From assembly GCF_024435355.1 (NCBI RefSeq), contig NZ_JAMJWG010000001.1, positions 806,001 through 870,000 on the forward strand: 64,000 nt of DNA, given 5' to 3'. Positions 57,620 to 64,000 of this stretch are shown piece by piece (position 1 is the stretch's first letter; each line of letters starts with the position of its first letter). The translations under genes were made by a program, and so were the position numbers. The notes under the pieces were generated by a model that had not been told where the DNA came from, searched no databases, and worked only from the letters and a program-made list of their open reading frames with translations. This DNA is from Streptomyces odontomachi. Lineage in GTDB: Bacteria; Actinomycetota; Actinomycetes; Streptomycetales; Streptomycetaceae.

Positions 57620-57745
57620 CTACTTCTGCGCGACGCAGCACCCGTAACACGGGCCGCAGTTGATCGCGCCGGCCGTACCGGCCACTCCGACCACGCTGAC
57701 GCCGGCGAGCAGGGCGACGGCAATGAGACGGCTTACCTTGCGCAT
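57620..57745 (-). CDS. Secreted 41-residue peptide with a C-terminal cysteine cluster
   Basis: The ATG at 57745 has GGAGG at good spacing. The product begins MRKVSRLIAVALLAGVSVVG and continues VAGTAGA, a signal peptide with a basic start, hydrophobic core and AxA-type cleavage site at about residue 27. The mature part would be INCGPCYGCCVAQK: 14 residues with four cysteines and no other folded region. It is too short for ordinary gene callers. The stop is at 57620. It is flanked by a terminator and the flaviolin-type cupin gene and has no visible modification enzymes of its own. Confidence 0.7.
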   Translation of the reverse strand: MRKVSRLIAVALLAGVSVVGVAGTAGAINCGPCYGCCVAQK

Positions 57746-57884
57746 GAGCGGCCTCCGCTTCGATCACTGGGATATGTCGTAGGCAGAGTCGACGGAGCCG
57801 GCACGCGCGTCAAGACCTGTCACCACGGGCCGGTACGCCCACTCGACGGCCGCAACGAGCCACCGGAAGACGGCTGGACGCCGA

Positions 57885-58457
57885 TCACCCGGCGAGTTCC
57901 TCGGCCGGCGGGACCGTCGGCGCGGCCGGCCCGTGCCGTAGCGGTGTCAGTTGCTCGATGTCGTAGCGGCGCCGCAGTTCCGCGATGGCCGCGTGGTCGG
58001 GTGGGCCTGCCGTGGCGAGGATGTCCAGCAGCTCGTCGAAGTACCGCTCGTGGTCGGGCGGCGGCGAGGCCTGGAAGAACATCTTCGCCGGGGTGTCGGT
58101 CGGATTGGCGAACGCGTGCGGGCAGCCGGGCGGCACCACGATGACGGTGCCCGGTGTGGCCCGTACGACACGGTTGCCGGACGACGACTGCCAGTGCCGC
58201 CAGCCTTCGGGGGTGCGCACCCGGGGCTCGAAGGCGAGCACGTCCAGCTCGCCGTCGAGCACGTAGAACAATTCCTCGCTACGGGTGTGCACATGGGCGC
58301 CCACGTCGAAGCCGGGCGGCACCACCACCTCGAAGCTCGACGCGCTGCGCGAGTGGGCGCCGGTCACTTTGAACGTCACCTGCTGGGCGGCCGTGCGGAC
58401 GGTGCGGCCCTGCCCCGGTGGCACCAGCAGGCCTTCGGACGGGGTGAGCGTGGTCAT
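57885..58457 (-). CDS. Cupin-domain protein, MomA-like quinone-forming oxygenase
   Basis: A 190-residue cupin starting at the ATG at 58457. Motif 1 is GAHVHTRSEELFYVLDGELDV (metal ligands His, His, Glu) and motif 2 is PGTVIVVPPGCPHAFANP. It follows the P450 and RppA genes on the same strand. In S. coelicolor and S. antibioticus a cupin in this place (MomA) oxidises tetrahydroxynaphthalene to flaviolin, and I assign the same job by context and fold. Confidence 0.82.
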   Translation of the reverse strand: MTTLTPSEGLLVPPGQGRTVRTAAQQVTFKVTGAHSRSASSFEVVVPPGFDVGAHVHTRSEELFYVLDGELDVLAFEPRVRTPEGWRHWQSSSGNRVVRATPGTVIVVPPGCPHAFANPTDTPAKMFFQASPPPDHERYFDELLDILATAGPPDHAAIAELRRRYDIEQLTPLRHGPAAPTVPPAEELAG

Positions 58458-58542
58458 GGAACTCCCTGGAGAACGGTCGCGTGGATGGTCACGGGGCGTG
58501 CGGCGGGTGCGGGTGCGGGCGTCGTGCCGGCCGGTGCGCCGG

Positions 58543-59904
58543 TCACCAGGCGACCGGTAGTGCCTCGGGGCCACGGATGAGGGCCCCGCGACGCCAGGGG
58601 ACCTCGTCGCCGGGCACCGCGAGTCGCAGTCCGGGCAGCCGGTCGAGCAGGGTGTCGACCAGCAACTCGGTCTCCAGACGGGCGAGGATGCCGCCGGGGC
58701 AGTAGTGCGGGCCGTGTCCGAACGCCACGTGCGGATTGGGGCTGCGCTCGAAGTCGATCCGGTCCGGGTCGGGAAAGACGTCCGGATCGCGGTTCGCGGC
58801 CAGGTACGAGACGTAGACCGGCTCGCCGGCCCGGATGCGCACCCCTTTGATCACCATGTCCTCGAGCGCGATCCGGGACAGGCCGACGGCGGAGCGGTGC
58901 GGGATCCAGCGCAGCAGCTCGTCGACGGCCGACGGGCGCAGCTCGGGCTCGGCGCGCAGCCGGGCCAGCAACTCCGCGCGGGTCAGCAGCAGGTAGAACA
59001 TCTGGCCGCTGTTGTTGGTGACCGCCTCGCCGCCGATCTGGATCAGCACGGCGAGCCCGACCGCCTCCTCCTCGGTCAACTCGCCCCGGCCGACCGCCGC
59101 GCCCAGGAGCGAGGCGATGTCCTGCCCGGTGCTGCCGTGCCGCTCGTGCACCAGCCGCGCGAAGTACCCGGCCATGTCGTCCTTGGCCTGCTCGCTGGCC
59201 TGCACGCCGTGCGACGACGACAGGATCAGCTGCGTCCAGGTGTGCATCTGCCGTCGGTCCTGTGCCGGCACCCCCATCAGCTCGCAGACCACGGCGATGG
59301 GGAAGGGTCCGAGGACCCGTTCGGTGAGGTCGGCGGGCGCACCGTCGGCCAGCATGCCGTCGACCAACTCGTCCAACATGCCCTGCGCACGCCGGCGCAG
59401 GGCCGCCACACCACGCGCCGAGAACGCGGGGGTCACCGTGCGCCGCAGGCGGGTGTGGTCCGGCGGATCGGCGAAGCCGACGGCGCCCGGCACCGGGATG
59501 AAGTGCGGCGCGAGACGGGTGACTTGCCGCCCGACGACGGCCGCACGGCTGAACCGCGCGTCGTTCGTCACCATCCGGACGTCGTCGTGGCGCGTCACGA
59601 GCCAGGCCCAGCCTTCGCCGTTGGGCAGCCGGATCCGGGTCACGGGGCCCTCACGCATCAGCTCGCTGAGCACCGGGTCGAAATCGGCGGACGTGAGATC
59701 GAGGGCCGGCCAGAACCGCACGGGTGGCTGGGCGTCCGGCTCGGAAGCCGGGGCGGTCCCGGGCGCCCCTGGGGCCTGGACTGCTGCCCCGGACGCCCCG
59801 GACACACCGGACGCCCCGGGCGGCGTGGACGGCCGCCTGGGTGCATCGGTCACGGACGGCTGCGCGCCCACGGCGGTGCCGCCCCTCGTGGTGTCATCGG
59901 TCAT
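58543..59904 (-). CDS. Cytochrome P450, CYP158-like (flaviolin coupling)
   Basis: A 453-residue P450 starting at the ATG at 59904. A Pro/Ala/Gly-rich leader (about 60 residues) precedes the P450 fold. The heme ligand Cys is in VAFGHGPHYCPGGILARLE, the ExxR is in VDELLRW with an upstream pair, and the I helix reads QIGGEAVTNNSGQMF, where the common acid-alcohol pair is missing, as in CYP158A enzymes. Those enzymes dimerise flaviolin to pigments. It begins inside the RppA stop codon (4-base overlap), so the two are coupled. Confidence 0.9.
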   Translation of the reverse strand: MTDDTTRGGTAVGAQPSVTDAPRRPSTPPGASGVSGASGAAVQAPGAPGTAPASEPDAQPPVRFWPALDLTSADFDPVLSELMREGPVTRIRLPNGEGWAWLVTRHDDVRMVTNDARFSRAAVVGRQVTRLAPHFIPVPGAVGFADPPDHTRLRRTVTPAFSARGVAALRRRAQGMLDELVDGMLADGAPADLTERVLGPFPIAVVCELMGVPAQDRRQMHTWTQLILSSSHGVQASEQAKDDMAGYFARLVHERHGSTGQDIASLLGAAVGRGELTEEEAVGLAVLIQIGGEAVTNNSGQMFYLLLTRAELLARLRAEPELRPSAVDELLRWIPHRSAVGLSRIALEDMVIKGVRIRAGEPVYVSYLAANRDPDVFPDPDRIDFERSPNPHVAFGHGPHYCPGGILARLETELLVDTLLDRLPGLRLAVPGDEVPWRRGALIRGPEALPVAW

Positions 59905-60989
59905 ACGGCGGCCTCCACCGCGATCGGTACCCGGTCCTCGCCCTCGCAGGTCCAGCATCCGAGCGCCATCTCGGCCGTGATGCCGGGGCCGAACCCGGCA
60001 AGCAGCCCCTTGGCCTGGTGCTCGGCGCCGCCCTCCTCGAAGAGCCGACGCAGTGCGTCCAGCACGACGGCGCTGGCGATGTTCCCGTACTCGGTCAGCG
60101 TCGCCCGACTGAACCGGAACGCCTCCGGCGGCACCCGGAGGAACTTGCTGAGGTCGTCGAGGATCCGTGGGCCACCCGCATGCACGATGTAGAAGTCCAG
60201 GTCGCAGGCGTCCCAGCCGTGGTCCCCCGCGAGCTGTTTGAGCGCCGGAGCGAGCGGCTCCATGGTGGCGGGCACCCGCTTGTCCAGCAGGAAGTGGAAT
60301 CCGGTGGCCCGGACGTCGTAGGCGATCCAGTCCTCCGTCTTCGGGATCAGGTACGAGCCGTTGCGCTGGAGCTCGACCCCCTCACCGCCCCGTCCGCGCA
60401 CCACGGCCGCAGCGACGCCGTCCCCGAACAGGCCGTTGGACAGCAGCGAGCCGATCCCGAGGTCCATCGGCTGGTAGCACAGCGAGCAGAACTCGCAGGC
60501 CACGATGAGCGCGTTCGACTCCGGGTAGGCGGTGCAGAAGTCGTGCGCGCGGTTGATGGCCGCGCCGCCGGCAGCGCAGCCCAGCTGGGCGATCGGTATC
60601 TGCCGGGTGTCGCTGGGGAAGCCCATGTTGTTGATCAGCCATGCGGTCAGCGACGGCATCATGAAGCCGGTGCACGACACGTAGATGATCACGTCGACTT
60701 CGGCGGGCGTCAGTTGGGCGTTCTCCAGTGCGTCGCGCACCACCGCGGGGACCCGCGCCTTGGCCTCCGCCACGTAGAGTTTGTTCCGCTGCTCGAAACC
60801 GGGGTGCTCCAGCGTCTCCCCGATGGGCTGGACGATGTGCCGGGTGAGCACCCCGGTGTTTCCGATCAGCCGTAGCGCGAGCGGTAGTTGAGGGTGGTCG
60901 GCGTGCAGGGTGCGCGCCAGGTCGAGCGTCTCCTCCATGGTGATGATGTGTTCCGGTACGGAGACGGTGGGCTTGCACAGAGTCGCCAT
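59901..60989 (-). CDS. rppA: Type III polyketide synthase, 1,3,6,8-tetrahydroxynaphthalene synthase
   Basis: A 362-residue chalcone-synthase-like enzyme starting at the ATG at 60989. The catalytic Cys138 is in IAQLGCAAGGAA, the His in FYIVHAGGPRIL and the Asn in TEYGNIASAVV. The N terminus MATLCKPTVSVPEHIITMEE is typical of RppA. It condenses five malonyl-CoA units into tetrahydroxynaphthalene. With the coupled P450 and the cupin it forms a three-gene pigment operon read leftward. Confidence 0.95.
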   Translation of the reverse strand: MATLCKPTVSVPEHIITMEETLDLARTLHADHPQLPLALRLIGNTGVLTRHIVQPIGETLEHPGFEQRNKLYVAEAKARVPAVVRDALENAQLTPAEVDVIIYVSCTGFMMPSLTAWLINNMGFPSDTRQIPIAQLGCAAGGAAINRAHDFCTAYPESNALIVACEFCSLCYQPMDLGIGSLLSNGLFGDGVAAAVVRGRGGEGVELQRNGSYLIPKTEDWIAYDVRATGFHFLLDKRVPATMEPLAPALKQLAGDHGWDACDLDFYIVHAGGPRILDDLSKFLRVPPEAFRFSRATLTEYGNIASAVVLDALRRLFEEGGAEHQAKGLLAGFGPGITAEMALGCWTCEGEDRVPIAVEAAV

Positions 60990-61218
60990 AAGCCTTGAGC
61001 CCTCTCTCGCCCCCCGGGGTGGGTGACCTCCCCACGATCTCCCGTACCGGCGGGGATATCGCGCCGGACTACTCCACACCGGGAACCGGGAGACCGGAAA
61101 ACGCCCGATGGCACGAGGGCGGCGCCCGCGGACCGGGGCGCCCGGCGGGCCGGCGCCGTACGGGTGAGGTGCAGCGGGCGGGCGGGATGCGCAGTGGCCC
61201 GCGGGCCGGCCCGCGGAC

Positions 61219-61455
61219 TCAGCCGCGGGTGGTACTGCTGTGCGCGATGCAGGCGACGTCGATGCGGTCGGCCAGCTTGGCCAGCTCGATGGCCAGCGCC
61301 GCCACCGTGTCCTCGTCGAGGTCGTCCCGGCCGGAGTGCACCAGGTGCAGCCAGTGCCCGCCGATCGCGCGGAGCAGCTTGCTGACGTCGGCTGCGGCGA
61401 CGTGCAGCTGACCGTGGTGGTCGATGATCAGGGGCGGTGTCACTTCACGACCCAC
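61219..61455 (-). CDS. Small conserved Streptomyces protein (possibly DUF6213)
   Basis: A 78-residue protein starting at the GTG at 61455 (GGGAGGG upstream). The sequence TPPLIIDHHGQLHVAAADVSKLL is followed by a helix ending ELAKLADRIDVACIA. I believe this pattern belongs to the actinobacterial family DUF6213, but am not certain. No membrane part or known function. The surrounding gaps 60990-61218 and 61456-61631 hold no further gene. Confidence 0.62.
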   Translation of the reverse strand: MGREVTPPLIIDHHGQLHVAAADVSKLLRAIGGHWLHLVHSGRDDLDEDTVAALAIELAKLADRIDVACIAHSSTTRG

Positions 61456-61631
61456 TGGACCCTCCCGGAGGACGACGACCCTGTGGATCGTAACCGCTGC
61501 CGACGCTCAGGCCGCGCAGCAGCGCGCGCGGCGCCCGGCGCGCCGGGCGGACGGGTCACGCGGCGCGCCGGGCGTGGCGGCGGGCGTGGCCGACGGTCGC
61601 GCGCGGCAGAGCTCAGGCGGCCCCGCCGACC

Positions 61632-63026
61632 TCAGGCCGCCTGCCAGACCGTGGTGGCGTTGCAGAACTCGCGGATGCCGTGACCCGACAGCTCCCGGCC
61701 GTACCCCGAGCGCTTCACTCCGCCGAACGGGAAAGCGGGGTGGGATGCCGTCATGCCGTTCACGTAGACCCCGCCCGCCTGGAGATCGCGGACGAAGCGG
61801 GCCACGTCGGTCTCGTCGCGGGTCCACACGTTCGAGCTGAGCCCGAACCGGGAGTCGTTGGCGATGCGCACCGCCTCGTCCAGGTCCGGCGCCCGGTACA
61901 GCGCGGCGACCGGGCCGAACGCCTCCTCGCGGTGGATGCGCATGTCGGGCGTGACGTCCGCGAGCACGGTCGGGGCGTAGTACCAGCCGTGCTCCGCGCG
62001 CCCCTCGGGCCGCCGGGCACCGCACAGCACGGTCGCACCCTGCTGCCGGGCGTCGTCGACGAGCGCTTCCAGATCGGCCCGGCCCTGCTCGCTGGAGAGC
62101 GGTCCGACCTCGGTGTTCTCGTCCATCGGGTCGCCCACCCGCAGGGCCCGCATGCCGTCGGTGAAGTGCCGGGTGAAGGCGTCGTAGACGTCCTCGTGCA
62201 CGATGAACCGCTTCGCTGCGATGCAGGACTGGCCGTTGTTCTGCACCCGGGCCGTCACCGCGACCTGCGCGGCACGCTCGACGTCGGCGGACGGCATCAC
62301 GACGAACGGATCGCTGCCGCCCAGCTCCAGCACGGTCTTCTTGATCTCGTCGCCCGCGGTCGCCGCCACCGACCGGCCGGCCGGCTCGCTGCCGGTGAGC
62401 GTCGCCGCGGCCACCCGGGGGTCGCGCAGCACGCCCTCGACCGCGCCGGAACCGATGAGCAGCGTCTGGAAGCAGCCCTCGGGGAAGCTCGCGCGACGGA
62501 AGAGGTCCTCCAGGTACAACGCCGTCTGCGGCACGTTCGACGCATGCTTGAGCAGTCCTACGTTGCCCGCCATCAGCGCGGGCGCGGCGAACCGCACCAC
62601 CTGCCAGAGCGGGAAGTTCCACGGCATCACGGCCAGGACCACGCCGAGCGGCCGGTAGACGACCCGGACCTCGCGTGCCCCGGAGTCCTCGACGTCCGTG
62701 CTCGCCGGGTGCTCGTCGGCGAGCAGGGACTCGGCGCGCCCCGCGTACCACCGCATGGCCTTCACGCACTTGGCGACCTCGGCGCGTGCCTGGGTGATCG
62801 GTTTGCCCATCTCGGTGGTCATGGTGCGTGCGACGTCCTGCGCGTCCTCCTCCAGCAGCTCGGCGGCGCGGCCGAGCAGGATGGCCCGGTCGCCGAAGGT
62901 GGTGTTGCGGTACGCGGCGAAGGCGGTGTCGGCGGACGCGAGCCGCTGCTCGATCTCCTCGGGGCCCAGGGCCTCGTACGTCTTCAACGTCTCGCCGGTG
63001 GCCGGGTTCACCGTCGCGATGGGCAT
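61632..63026 (-). CDS. Succinate-semialdehyde-type NAD(P)+ dehydrogenase
   Basis: A 464-residue aldehyde dehydrogenase starting at the ATG at 63026. The N terminus MPIATVNPATGETLKTYEAL matches the short SSADH (GabD/YneI-like) group. The cofactor loop is LTGSEPAGRSVAA, the general base Glu lies in VLELGGSDPFVV, and the nucleophile Cys is in NNGQSCIAAKRF. It oxidises succinic semialdehyde or a related aldehyde. It is a single gene with no GABA partners adjacent. Confidence 0.9.
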   Translation of the reverse strand: MPIATVNPATGETLKTYEALGPEEIEQRLASADTAFAAYRNTTFGDRAILLGRAAELLEEDAQDVARTMTTEMGKPITQARAEVAKCVKAMRWYAGRAESLLADEHPASTDVEDSGAREVRVVYRPLGVVLAVMPWNFPLWQVVRFAAPALMAGNVGLLKHASNVPQTALYLEDLFRRASFPEGCFQTLLIGSGAVEGVLRDPRVAAATLTGSEPAGRSVAATAGDEIKKTVLELGGSDPFVVMPSADVERAAQVAVTARVQNNGQSCIAAKRFIVHEDVYDAFTRHFTDGMRALRVGDPMDENTEVGPLSSEQGRADLEALVDDARQQGATVLCGARRPEGRAEHGWYYAPTVLADVTPDMRIHREEAFGPVAALYRAPDLDEAVRIANDSRFGLSSNVWTRDETDVARFVRDLQAGGVYVNGMTASHPAFPFGGVKRSGYGRELSGHGIREFCNATTVWQAA

Positions 63027-63150
63027 GGGGACGACCTCCTGCGGGATTCTTCGGCCTGCGGTAAGGCCGGTCGGGTACCCCTCGCACCCTCGGCCATGCG
63101 TGCCCGGGGTCGTCGGGCGGTGGACCAAGCGGCGGGAGTGCTGCCCTGGG

Positions 63151-63624
63151 TCAGGTCGGCAGGTCCGGCGCCCGCTCCGCCAACCGGTCGAGGAAGACGC
63201 GCTGGGCCGGGATGATCAACCTGCCTGCCTCGTCCAGATCCAACCACGCCACCCGGTCGAGTTCGGGGAACGTGGCCGTGCGGCCCGAGCCCCGTGGCCA
63301 TTCCATGGTGAACGTGCCGGTGACCACGGTGTCCGGATCGAGGTCCCCGGCCACCGCCCACGCGGTGACGACCTTGCCGCCGGACTGCCGGACCTCGCCG
63401 AGCGGCACCGCCGCACCCTGGGGCGGCGGCACGCCCAGTTCCTCGGTGAACTCGCGGCGTGCCGCGTCGAAGGCCGCCTCGTCAGGCTCGTACTCGCCCT
63501 TCGGCAGGGTCCAGGCCCCCGCGTCCCGGCGCGCCCAGAACGGGCCGCCCATGTGACCGAGCAGCACCTCCACGCCGCCCTCGGCGGCCGGCCGGAACAG
63601 CAGGAGCCCCGCGCTGCGCTTCAC
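63151..63624 (-). CDS. NUDIX hydrolase
   Basis: A 157-residue protein starting at the GTG at 63624, behind GGAGGAGAGG. The Nudix box is GEYEPDEAAFDAARREFTEELG, in which the REFTEE core supplies metal ligands. The upstream part GAWTLPKGEYEP is typical of diadenosine polyphosphate or related hydrolases. It follows the DNA ligase gene (41-bp gap) and may be co-transcribed with it. Confidence 0.9.
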   Translation of the reverse strand: MKRSAGLLLFRPAAEGGVEVLLGHMGGPFWARRDAGAWTLPKGEYEPDEAAFDAARREFTEELGVPPPQGAAVPLGEVRQSGGKVVTAWAVAGDLDPDTVVTGTFTMEWPRGSGRTATFPELDRVAWLDLDEAGRLIIPAQRVFLDRLAERAPDLPT

Positions 63625-63665
63625 GTCCTCTCCTCCCATCCGCCCGGACGGCACCGGCCCGGGGG

Positions 63666-64000
63666 TCACCGTCCCGCGTGGGCAGCCAGCACCGTCTCCA
63701 CCGTGTCCGCCTGCTCGGGAGCCTTGTCCTCCCGGTAGCGCACCACCCGAGCGAACCGCAGGGTGACGCCGGCCGGGTAGCGGGTCGAGCGCTGGAGGCC
63801 GTCGTAGGCGATCTCGACGACGAGTTCCGGGCGCACCGTCACGACATGGCCGTCATCGTCGGTCGCGAGGGCACGCAGTCGCTCCGTCTGCCAGGCCAGC
63901 ATCCGGTCCGTCAGCCCCTTGAAGGTCTTGCCCAGCATGGCGAACGAGCCGTCCGGCCGGCGGGCGCCCAGATGCAGGTTGGACAGCGTGCCGGTGCGCC
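63666..64000 (-). CDS. ATP-dependent DNA ligase, C-terminal part (5' end beyond window)
   Basis: The frame remains open to the right edge, so only about the last 111 residues are seen. They belong to the OB-fold end of an ATP-dependent DNA ligase: [15 protein letters not shown], then [40 protein letters not shown] (motif V region) and [13 protein letters not shown]. Such ligases (LigB/LigC type) serve repair in actinobacteria. It ends 41 bp before the NUDIX gene. Confidence 0.9.
   Translation of the reverse strand, partial: RTGTLSNLHLGARRPDGSFAMLGKTFKGLTDRMLAWQTERLRALATDDDGHVVTVRPELVVEIAYDGLQRSTRYPAGVTLRFARVVRYREDKAPEQADTVETVLAAHAGR

Noticed and set aside
57620..58457. RiPP cluster built on the Cys-rich peptide with the cupin and P450 as tailoring enzymes
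   Set aside because: The cupin and P450 fit the RppA flaviolin pathway much better, the P450 is coupled to rppA, and no peptide-modifying enzyme or protease is near.
61210..61229. Hairpin CCCGCGG/CCGCGGG near the small conserved gene
   Set aside because: It overlaps the end of the coding region and is short and GC only, so a terminator role is not convincing.

Overview
The window is a very GC-rich actinobacterial chromosome segment, almost certainly from a Streptomyces. The grounds are the strong G/C bias at third codon positions, rare TTA codons placed at regulatory genes, several genes with a -10 box 7-8 nt from the start codon (leaderless-looking), and a right-hand block (RppA type III polyketide synthase, CYP158-like P450, MomA-like cupin, 6-phosphofructokinase, GatD/MurT pair) that I recall as a conserved Streptomyces neighbourhood. 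No rRNA, tRNA, CRISPR array, intact insertion sequence or origin was seen.

Layout. 0-16 kb: tail of a GltB-like glutamate synthase, two adjacent DUF4139 (MuiA-like) genes, a DUF969-DUF979-pyroglutamyl peptidase-DUF2891 operon, a hotdog thioesterase, a short-chain dehydrogenase relic, a leucine-rich-repeat-variant protein, a ClpP homologue whose catalytic serine is alanine, a Phd-type antitoxin with a small inverted-repeat element (MITE) inserted at its stop codon, an epimerase and an acyltransferase.

16.6-34.8 kb: the most novel part, an NRPS-centred gene island in two converging arms. The plus arm encodes an AraC regulator, PhzF-like isomerase, EamA exporter, PLP aminotransferase, DUF2000 protein, cobalamin-binding radical SAM enzyme (PhpK-like), type II thioesterase and a one-module NRPS (degenerate condensation, adenylation, carrier). 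The minus arm encodes an HMGL-like aldolase, heme-oxygenase-like diiron protein, enolase-superfamily enzyme, M81 peptidase, nitroreductase and acyl thioesterase. An FAD monooxygenase is divergent from the AraC gene. TTA codons lie at codon 7 of the regulator, codon 2 of the exporter and codon 9 of the aldolase that heads the minus arm, so both arms look dependent on the bldA tRNA. A modified amino-acid or small peptide product is the simplest inference; its structure cannot be read from the sequence.

35-49 kb: accessory genes, namely an SMI1/KNR4 protein, a MarR regulator under a 46-bp palindrome, an internally deleted MFS transporter, an isochorismatase-fold protein, a dehydrogenase that has lost its catalytic Tyr and Lys, a winged-helix regulator with a TTA codon, a STAND/TPR protein, a CDP-glycerol-transferase-like protein whose reading frame runs through five copies of a 10-bp repeat, and an MFS/ArsR pair with twin operators.

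49-64 kb: mostly core functions (CtaG-like protein, PfkA, GatD/MurT for lipid II amidation, peptide deformylase, a TetR/acyl-CoA dehydrogenase pair, HD-domain protein), a 41-residue secreted Cys-rich peptide, the flaviolin/biflaviolin genes, a succinate-semialdehyde-type dehydrogenase, a NUDIX hydrolase and the end of an ATP-dependent DNA ligase.
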